From contig CM070913.1 in the NCBI GenBank assembly GCA_036417435.1, forward strand, positions 17,080,680-17,144,679: a DNA stretch of 64,000 nucleotides. The letters are read 5' to 3'. This DNA comes from Inia geoffrensis. Lineage: Eukaryota > Chordata > Mammalia > Artiodactyla > Iniidae. Positions within the stretch are counted from its first letter, which is position 1; each line of letters begins with the position of its first letter. Below, piece after piece: positions 56,190-64,000 of this stretch. The notes under the pieces are model-generated. The model was not told where the DNA came from. It was given only the letters and a program-made list of their open reading frames with translations, and did not search any database. Made by a program: the position numbers and the translations under genes.

Positions 56190-56352
56190 TGCTTCCCTGG
56201 CTTTGTCTACACTTCCCCTCTCCTTTGCTTCTCTTCCCACAGATCAGGTTGCACAGTCAGGGTCCTTGAGGGCAGAGACACTTGTTGCCATGGTGACCCC
56301 AGTGCTTTGAGTAATGCTTGGCACTTGGTGGATTCCCAGTAGATATTTGTTT
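56190..56352 (+). repeat. L2 3' end
   Basis: gtccttgagggcagagacac, tgaccccagtgctttgagta, atgcttggcacttggtggat and tcccagtagatatttgttta give a clear forward L2 3' end. Confidence 0.7.
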
Positions 56353-57134
56353 ACCTCCTACTACATATTTTATCTTAGTAGATGTCCAGCCATTGGGAAG
56401 ACTTAGGATTTTTGTTTGTTTTCCATTCCTTTACTTTACTTATGTGCCTGGCTTGTCAGTTCCTTCAGCTCTACTCAGAATTCTAGGAGTTGGGGTAATT
56501 GATCTTTTCCCCTTTGCTGTGCCTGTCTGTCTGATGGCATCTTTTATCATCTCCTCTCTCCAGGGAGTCTGGGGATCCCCTGACAGTCCTTTATATCTCT
56601 TCTCTACCTTTGTGACCATCTGCAACTTTTCTCTTTGCCATCATTGGGTGATCAGAGCAAGTCAAGGTGAAGCTGTGTGTCTGGTTGATTCTAGCATTAA
56701 CCTTGGCCTCTCTATGAGCCAGAGAGTTCTGCAGGCTTCTGCTCAAGGGACAGTTGGAACCACCTTCACTTAGTAGCAAGTTTGGATAATGGGAATATCT
56801 TGCTTGAGCTGAGAGGGTTATTGATTAAACATAAATAGTTATTCCTTTGATAGTTGCTGCAAATCGAGGTTGTGGGCTGTTTCTTTTAGGGTGTTAGCTC
56901 TCTTTAGACTCATTCATTAAACCTAAGGCCTAAAGGAAGAAACTTCTAATATGTAAGATGCTTCCCATTTATTTTAGATGCCCATTGTCTCACGTAAACC
57001 TGCATGAGATCATTGACAGTTAATATGTATAAATGATCTGTCAGATGTAATGACTATAGAACAAACAGCCTGACAGCTCTGTCATGTTGAAAACCCAGGA
57101 GTGTGGTTAGCAGTTACTTGAGTCATAGAACCAT
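56353..57134. other. Unique sequence, nothing recognised
   Basis: A 151-codon frame (56,318-56,773, plus) begins inside the L2 and is hydrophobic. It shows no family motif and is judged chance. Confidence 0.4.
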
Positions 57135-57285
57135 TGTTACTAGAAGGGCCTCTAGGGGATCATCTAGTCCAGTGTTCTTGGAGGTGAGGACACTGCAACT
57201 CATGGAGAGGTGATTTGCCTAAGGTACAACCCAACTACTTATAGGCAGAATTAGAGCTAAAATCCTTACCTCCTGATTCCTAATA
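57135..57285 (-). repeat. MIR-related fragment
   Basis: ggggatcatctagtccagtg, gaggtgatttgcctaaggta and gcagaattagagctaaaatc resemble a reversed MIR-class SINE. Confidence 0.5.
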
Positions 57286-58518
57286 GTAATGATTATCTGA
57301 TAGATATTAAAACGAGCAAACCAACAAAAGCCAGTGGTTATTATCAGTCGTGGCAATAATGAAATTTGGCTTTAATTCCTAAAAATGTCTTGGTTCCAAT
57401 ATACTTTGATTTTAAATATTCATCACCAAGCTGTGGTTAGGCCAAATGCATTCATCTTTTCCCTACCTTGACTTAATTGAAATGCTCCTATGTAAGTACA
57501 TCTCTGGAAGCTGGTTCGGTTTCAGCTGCTTGGTTAGTTACATTTTTGCAGCAAAAAGATTGGCATGTGCAGAGGTATGGCCCCTACTCTGTGGGCAGGT
57601 CCATCGGGCTCGCGGTTGTCCCGTTGGGCAGTGCTGGCAAGGCTATAGCCCTTTGTGTGGCAAGTCCCCAGGCTGACCATGGCGTCCTGGTCTGCTGCTC
57701 TTTGCCCATTTAACCAATGACCTCTCTCTCTACCCTGCCTGCGTCTGCTACCAGGGCCAGTCGGCCTCCAACACCGTCACCGTCCTTTGCCCCGTCCCCC
57801 TTGGTCACCCAAGACTTTTAAGTAACCATTCTCACTTTCCAGAATTTTTGCATCTTCAAATACACAAACCATGATGCTCATAGGAGAAAACAGGGCAGCT
57901 ATTAAAGCTTGGGCCCATAGAATTCTCACTTGAGATTTGTCAGAGTCCTGGAATCCACTGCCTTCTCCATGAAAACAGAGTGTAGTTATACCAATGGGAC
58001 TTTACACGTATTAGGCAACTGTGTGTCCTGAAAGGGTTGCTCTCTGCTACCAGAGGACCAAAAGTCAACCACACATCTTGTCACTGCCAGCCATTCCTAT
58101 TTTTGCCATTAATCGGAGTGTTTGTCAAAATCCAATATAACTAAATGGTCTTGCCAGCTGAAATGCCAGATTAAACGGAATTGTAATTAATTTCTTCAAA
58201 CTCAATTCAAATATTTACATTTTCTTGAAAAATTAAGTAAATGACCTGCGTCCGAAAGACATGCTATTTTAAGAGAATAAGAAGAGCAGTATGGTGACTA
58301 GTCTCTGATTTAGAGACTTTTCTCAACACAACCACTGAATTTAAGATCCTTGTGTAGACCATCAAATGGAATAATTCAAGGTCAGCCACATGTAATTAAT
58401 ATCAGTTTGTGTCACAAGTGGGGAGAGGCTTCATAGTTGATGTCACAGACGCGGATCTAAATCAGAACGTATGAAGAGTCTTTATAGTATAAACAGAGTA
58501 AAACTACCTGCATTATAG
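57286..58518. other. Unique sequence; 58,080-58,260 may be conserved
   Basis: No repeat was recognised. The 58,080-58,260 block has several homeobox-like core words (taattaattt, attaag). Confidence 0.35.
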
Positions 58519-58672
58519 TCGGCGGGTTTCATATTCGAGAATTTCATATCCAAGGATACAGAGGGCCAGCTGTCCTAGGCCATTTTAAATAAGGGGCTTG
58601 AGCATCCTTGGATTTTGGTATTCGAGAGGGGATCCTGGAACCAATCCCCCGCAGATACCAAGGGACGACTGG
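58519..58672 (+). repeat. Tigger-like MITE fragment
   Basis: ttcatatccaaggatacaga, aggggcttgagcatccttgg, attttggtattcgagagggg, atcctggaaccaatcccccg and the end accaagggacgactgga, followed by TA, match the right part of a Tigger-family MITE. Confidence 0.7.
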
Positions 58673-59091
58673 ATATATTTCATCAGCTTTTCTATCCTCA
58701 TGTGCCCAGACTTCTAAAAGCAACTGGAACTATAAAAATTCAGTGTTGGAGACCTTTGCTTTTTTACCACCCACTAAATTCATGGGAGCACTTTATCACA
58801 CCCACACCCTTAATAATTAAGTGCTTAAAATTATAGTTTTTTAAAAAGAAGAAATTTTATTTTATGAAAATATATCGATGTTGTAAAGCAACAAATGTCC
58901 ATTGCCCCTAAACAACAATTACAATATACACACCCCTCTGGTTTTGGCATTTTCCCTCCAAGTCACACTTTCCTCCATTTATACAAATCTCAGTTTTTTT
59001 AAACAATTTTAAAACCAGGGCATGCATTAATATTGAGTTCAGTGATGATTCAAGGCCTTTGATTTGTATATTGTACAATTGACATTATTTA
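58673..59091. other. Unique AT-rich sequence, nothing recognised
   Basis: No element or exon was recognised. Confidence 0.4.
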
Positions 59092-59101
59092 TGAAACTAC
59101 T

Positions 59102-59138
59102 TTTTTTAATTTTAAAGTAATTTTTAATTAAGGTTTTA

Positions 59139-59172
<34 letters not shown>

Positions 59173-59293
59173 TTCCTTTTTTTTGGCCGTGCTGTGCAGC
59201 ACGCGAGGATCTTAGTTCCCCTACCAGGGATTGAACTCGTGCCCCTTACAGTGGAAGCTTGGAGCCCTAACCTCTGAACCACCAGGGAATTCC
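59102..59293 (-). mobile_element. CHR-type SINE, divergent short variant
   Basis: Reversed, of the same subfamily as 46,306: gtgctgtgcagcacgcgagg, atcttagttcccctaccagg, gattgaactcgtgccc and accaccagggaattcc. The 10-bp duplication tgaaactact lies at 59,092-59,101 and 59,294-59,303. This implies that the AT-rich stretch 59,102-59,180, including a (TA)n run, is its expanded tail. Confidence 0.88.
59140..59155. repeat. (TA)n microsatellite
   Basis: An uninterrupted TA run of about eight units within the SINE tail. Confidence 0.85.
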
Positions 59294-59303
59294 TGAAACT
59301 ACT

Positions 59304-59755
59304 GGTTTATGAAGATTCGTTTGAACATAAACTCTAGATCATAAGCCACAGTTAGTTTGAGAATGTCCTCCCTTAGCTGCTATTCCTCTTTTTGTAGTCT
59401 GGTTTTTTTTTCTTAATTTTTACTTTAGGTTCTTTCAAAATAAACTGTTAAAAATTGTTCCAATATATTTCAGTTTACACCTGTTCTTATGCGTTCTACC
59501 AAAATACTCTTTTCTTTTGAATTTGAGTACTTACTTTGAGCATCATGTCTTGCTCCTGTAAGGAAACTAACTCCAAAGACAGGTCTCTAAAGCAGTTGCC
59601 AGTGTGTGCTTGTGTATCCTGTGTTTGACTAGAAACTCCGAGTTTCTTTTTTAGCTTACGTAGACCTTGTTTCTTCTGTAGTTGACTCATATCTTTTGAG
59701 TTTATGATGAAAGGGAGAAAGAAGATTCATCATTACTTTTGGTCCAGAGCCTAAT
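59304..59755. other. Unique sequence, nothing recognised
   Basis: A 64-codon minus frame (59,496-59,690) is rich in K and Q, without a motif. Confidence 0.4.
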
Positions 59756-59769
59756 AAATTTTCTTCTCT

Positions 59770-59975
59770 CTTTTTTTTTTTTTGCGGTACGCGGGCCTCT
59801 CACTGTTGTGGCCTCTTCCGTTGCGGAGCACAGGCTCCGGACGCGCAGGCTCAGCGGCCATGGCTCACGGGCCCAGCCACGCCGTGGCATGGGAGATCTT
59901 CCTGGACCGGGGCACGAACCCGTGTCCTCTGCATCGGCAGGCGGACTCTCAACCACTGCGCCACCAGGGAAGCCC
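59770..59975 (-). mobile_element. CHR SINE (short form)
   Basis: A reversed copy flanked by the perfect 14-bp duplication aaattttcttctct (59,756-59,769 and 59,976-59,989). It has private changes (cagccacgccgtggcatggg) but an intact head. Confidence 0.95.
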
Positions 59976-59989
59976 AAATTTTCTTCTCT

Positions 59990-60873
59990 TTACCTAAATA
60001 GCCATCATCATTACTAATTATGCTACCGGAAATAAACTGGAATTTAGTATGGGCAGAATCAGTGTATAAATCAGAGAGCTGCCCTGCCGTCAAAATGACT
60101 TGAGTGGCTGAGCACAGAAGATAGGAACTGTTTTCCCCTTCTGCCTTTGTGTTCAGCCTGTGTTGTAAGGCCTACACTTACTTGGATAGAGTTGAAAGTT
60201 GAGTTGTATAATCTAATTTTAAGGGAACTCAACACCAATTAAGTGAGCATTACTTGGAACATAAATTCATGAATAAAATTGCATGTTGGTTTTGTTGAAA
60301 AATGATGGTGTGGCAGGTCTTGGGGCAGCGCCAAGAGGAGTGCTCTCCTCCGCCCAAGCTGTTTGTTGCACACGGCCGTACTTTGAGAGCCAGGAAGTGC
60401 CTCTGGGTAGACCACACCCAGCATGGCACCGTGTGGAGTCCAAGTCAGAAGGAAGGAGGGATTAGCACCAGGGCTCCCTGAGCCCTTCACTACCTGGCAG
60501 TGCCTGAACACACTTGATCTTCAGCCACAAACTCCATCACCCTTCATTAGCCAGTGAGGAAGCAGGCTCTAGAAGCTTTAGGACTTGTTCCAGTGGCACC
60601 GCTGGTGGTGACAAAACAGGGATTTGACCCAAGATTCTTTGAAGCCAAAGCCCCTATTCTTCCCACTCTGCTAAGCTGTTTCCCACAATTTTCTATGGAA
60701 GCAAGGTAACTAATGTGGAAGTAGAGACGGGTAAGAAAGGAACTGGTGGTCACTGTTTCTATGTTGGTGTCACAAAGTATTTTTTTGTTCCCAGCTCTCT
60801 TTACATAGAAGGTGGTTGCCCTGAGTGCCATTGTTAAGGACAGCTTTCTCCAAATTCATAAAATGGCAGGAAT
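59990..60873. other. Unique sequence with a possible MIR scrap
   Basis: ttaggacttgttccagtggc and gatttgacccaagattcttt near 60,580-60,640 resemble a reversed MIR, too weak to separate. No exon was recognised. Confidence 0.4.
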
Positions 60874-61747
60874 CTGTGTTAGTTTCAGGTGTACATCAAA
60901 GTGATTCAGATATATATACATATATATATATTTTTTCTTTTGCAGATTCTTTTCCATTATACTTTATTACAAGGTATTGAGTCTAGTTGCCTGTGCTATA
61001 TAGTAGTTCCTTGTTTATTTTAGTAGTAGTACTGTATAGTAGTTTGTGTCTGCTAATCCCAAACTCCGAATTTATCCCTCCCCATCTCTTTCCCCTTTGG
61101 TAACCATAAGTTTGTTTTCTATGTCTGTGAGTCTGTTTCTGTTTTGTAAATAAGTTCATTTGTATCATTTTTTTAGATTCCACATGTAAGTGATATCATA
61201 TTTTATTTGTCTTAATCTGTCTGAGTTACTTCTCTTAGTATGATAATCTCTAGGTCCATCCATGTTGCTGCAAATAGCACTATTTCATTCTTTTTTATGG
61301 CTGAGTAATATCCCACTGTATATATATACCACGTCTTCTTTTTTTTTTTTAATTTTATTTATTTATTTATTTTTGGCTGTGTTGGGCCTTCATTGCTGCA
61401 TGCGGGCTTTCTCCAGTTGCTGCGAGCCGGGGCTACTCTTCGTGGTGGTGTGCGGGCTTCTCAATGCGGTGGCTTCTCTTGTTGCGGAGCACACGTTCTA
61501 GGTGTGCGGGCTTCAGTAGTTGTGGCTCGTGGGCTCTAGAGTGCAGGCTCAGTAGTCGTGGTGCACGGGCTTAGTTGCTCCGTGGCATGTGGGATCTTCC
61601 TGGACCAGGGCTCGAACCTGTGTCCCCTGCATTGGCAGGCAGATTCTTAACCACTGGGTCACCAGGGAAGTCCCATATACCATGTCTTCTTTATCCATTC
61701 ATCTGTCAACGGGCATTTAGGTTGCTTTCATGCCTTGGCTATTGTAT
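60874..61747 (-). mobile_element. L1 3' fragment split by a SINE
   Basis: Reversed L1 3' end: tgtgttagtttcaggtgtac, gttgcctgtgctatatagta, ccatgttgctgcaaatagca and tttatggctgagtaatatcc. It resumes after the SINE with atgtcttctttatccattca, tttaggttgctttcatgcct and tggctattgta. A variable tatata tract lies at 60,910-60,931. Confidence 0.88.
61341..61674 (-). mobile_element. CHR SINE, long form, nested in L1
   Basis: A reversed long-form copy (gctgcatgcgggctttctcc, gtagttgtggctcgtgggct, ctagagtgcaggctcagtag) with a tatt-array tail. The 17-bp duplication lies at 61,324-61,340 and 61,675-61,691 with one mismatch (atataccacgtcttctt versus atataccatgtcttctt). It inserted into an existing L1. Confidence 0.95.
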
Positions 61748-62733
61748 ACCCCTCCCCAATTTTGTCATTTCTGTCACCCTAGTTCATTATGATCAATCTC
61801 TGCCCCCCACCCTCCATTTAACATTCACATCTTCCTATGATTTATAATATTATGGCCTGCTCTCTGTCAGTGGGCTTTAACAGTGAGGATAGATAAGAGC
61901 ATTGGTCAAGATTCACCAGCAAACCCTGTGTTCGGTTTTTATTTTCTAAGAAAAAATAAATTCAGTACCTTGGGTATAAAATTAGAAGAATTCCACCCTC
62001 ATTGCTGACACTTTGGGGATTTCTGCTTCCGTTCCACATTCCCCACTTCAGTGTCCGTACACTTTTTCCTTTCTGAGCTTCAAACACTACCTTCTGCTGG
62101 GACCTGTGGCTAGCAGACACCATATTGAACAGCGCAGACCAGACTATCTGGCTGTGAGCGCCCTAACTTGCTTGCTCTACCCCTCTTTTCTCAAATTTCT
62201 CTACTCTGAAAAGAAAAAGAACTGTTGCTTGATGCTCTTCCCTCTCAGTTATGATCCTATCGCCTGACATCACTCCGCATCACAGGGAACTCCAGCATCC
62301 CGCCAGTCTCCATCATACCCCTGGTCACCTGCTGAAGTCACACCCCCAAAATGCTAGTGACCTCCTGGTTGCCCCACCTCAAGGTCTGTTCTCAGCGCCC
62401 ACTGCTCATAGCCCTTTGCTGCCTGGAACTCTTTCATCTGGGGTATGTGCTGGAGGGGTTCCTGGGTTTCCGCTTATGTCTGCCCCTATTCTTCCTTTTA
62501 GCCAGGCTTAAGGATAAGTGCTCCCTGAGGGTCTCTCTCTGCTCTGCTTTGTCTGTCTCTGGTTGTTATCTGTGCTCTGGAGTTGCCACCTAGTTCTCTC
62601 AGATCTGGTTCTGACTTTGCTCTGCAGTATCACAACGTGGGGTACTAACCACTGTGTGATCACGGTTCAGCATAGTCCCTGCGGCTGCTCTGCAATATCA
62701 GATCCATATATTCAGCTTTCTTTTAACTTTTTT
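61748..62733. other. Pyrimidine-rich sequence, possibly decayed L2
   Basis: Scattered phrases recall L2 or other old LINE sequence (for example tgctgcctggaactctttca), but no continuous match was made out. No exon was recognised. Confidence 0.3.
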
Positions 62734-62937
62734 TTTTTTTCTTTTTGCAGTACGCGGGCCTCTCAGTGCTATGGCCTCTCCCGTTGTGGAGCACAGGCTC
62801 CGGACGCACAGGCTCAGCGGCCATGGCTCACGGGCCCAGCCGCTCCGCGGCATGTGGGATCTTCCCGGACCGGGGCACGAACCCGCGTCCCCTGCATCGG
62901 CAGCTGGACTCTCAACCACTGCGCCACCAGGGAAGCC
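62734..62937 (-). mobile_element. CHR SINE (short form)
   Basis: A reversed copy: tacgcgggcctctcagtgct at the tail side, gcgccaccagggaagcccc at the head. Flanks cttttaactttt and cttttgactctt suggest an imperfect duplication, so the edges are good to a few bases only. Confidence 0.92.
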
Positions 62938-63039
62938 CCTCTTTTGACTCTTTAACATCTTCCCGGATAACTGATTTCTTTTATCTTCCTAGCCCCTCAA
63001 ATGGAATACGGCCCAAACAGAACTCATCCCCTTTTTCTT

Positions 63040-63480
63040 TGCCATCCCTATTTCTCTTAATAATACCAGCCTCCCCTCAAGACTTGACCTCGGACTTCTT
63101 CCCCATTACAGCCTCATCGTCACATGGGGCCAGATCCCACCTGACCCCTGTGGGGCCTGTCAGCACTTTTCAGCTCTTCATTCTCATCACCGCTATTGAC
63201 TTCAGCTATTCATTCTCTCTCGTCTACTATTATAATAGCTTCCCAGCAGGTCTTTATAGCTACCTGATGAATCATTCTCATGTTCTTAACCTTTCTGATG
63301 CTTTCCCATTGCTCACTAGAAAGTCCCACACCCTTGGCACTCGAGGCTGTCCACGGTCTGTGGTCTGTGGTCTGCGGCCCGTGCCTGGGTCTGATCACCT
63401 CTCCCCTTCCTGTGGGCCCTGCTCTCCCTGGCTGAGCCTGTGGGAGGGTGCTTGCCAGTTCTGTGAGAATTCTGTTTCTT
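63040..63480 (+). repeat. L2 ORF2-region fragment
   Basis: attgacttcagctattcatt, ataatagcttcccagcaggt, gaaagtcccacacccttggc and ctggctgagcctgtggg follow the forward L2 coding region in outline. A 286-codon open frame (62,745-63,605) runs through the SINE and this relic and is not a gene. Confidence 0.45.
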
Positions 63481-63639
63481 TAAAAGGCATCTGTATCAAA
63501 GACCTAAACTTACAAGCTAAAACTGTAAAACTCTTAGAGATGGCATCTATAAGTTACTCTTGTATTAGAAAAAATCTTCTAGCCAGTGTCACAGCTAGAG
63601 TATAAAAATAATTCTGTATTTGCTCATCCCTTTTCCTTT

Positions 63640-63945
63640 GCTCATGCTGATTTCTGAACTTGAAAATAACCTGTCCCTGGTTTTACATGGCTGAATCCTC
63701 TCCCTAATCCAGATTCTTCACTGAGCCATCCTTTATTCCTCCAGCTCCAGTAAGGCATGCATCACTGTATTTCTATTATAACTATTTACTCACATAACTA
63801 TTTAAGTACCTCCAGTCTGGGAGCTTCTTATGAGTGGTGACGAGGTCTTTGTTACAAGGGACAAAAATAAATATCATAATGCTTGACACATGATAAATAT
63901 TCAATGAGAATTTGAATGAATAAATGAATAGAAGAGAAAATATAT
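63640..63945 (+). repeat. L2 3' end
   Basis: ccagtctgggagcttcttat, aatgcttgacacatgataaa, tattcaatgagaatttgaat and gaataaatgaata give the forward L2 3' terminus. Confidence 0.65.
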
Positions 63946-64000
63946 TCACTAGTTCATCCTTGTCTAACTTTAAATTGCTTAAGAGTAGTATTTGGGTCTG

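Noticed and set aside
62745..63605. Longest open frame in the window (286 codons, plus)
   Set aside because: It begins in the complement of a CHR SINE, whose sequence is open in several frames, and then runs through an L2-like relic. No domain, no splice signals.

Overview
This is a stretch of mammalian chromosome with no protein-coding gene that I can defend. The host is most probably a cetacean. Seventeen tRNA-derived SINEs of the CHR type (the group named for cetaceans, hippos and ruminants) are scattered through it. Many still carry unmutated CpG-rich heads and perfect target-site duplications, so the family was active recently in this lineage. Signature ruminant repeats (BovB LINE, Bov-tA/Bov-A SINEs) were not seen, which argues against cattle, sheep or deer. 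A hippopotamid cannot be excluded from the sequence alone.

Layout. 1-30.9 kb is intergenic or intronic DNA with ancient mammalian repeats (MIR, L2, MER20, MER5-like, two MLT1 LTRs, one Tigger-like DNA transposon) and six young CHR SINEs. 30,954-36,812 is a nearly full-length but dead L1 on the minus strand. It has a 5' UTR, an ORF1 remnant and an ORF2 remnant, and is split by one CHR SINE. 36.8-41.2 kb is mostly unique. 41.2-47.5 kb is a repeat cluster: two old L1M copies in opposite orientation, a short palindromic mariner-type MITE, an L2, two MLT1 LTRs and three CHR SINEs. 47.5-64 kb mixes unique AT-rich sequence with L2, MIR and MER5-like relics, L1 3' ends and further SINEs, including two copies of a longer CHR form.

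No gene network can be described. The biology visible here is transposition: L1 machinery mobilised the SINEs (A-rich tails and 9-17 bp target duplications). Nesting gives a relative order: L2 and MIR, then L1M, MLT1 and DNA transposons, then the modern L1, then CHR SINEs. Most long open frames are chance frames through CHR SINEs or the dead L1. Two weak exon-like signals (near 27.85 kb plus and 21.5-21.77 kb minus) and several AT-rich unique blocks that look like conserved non-coding DNA are flagged for checking. Repeat families were recognised from memory of their consensus sequences. Edges of old repeats are approximate; edges of young SINEs are set by their target duplications.
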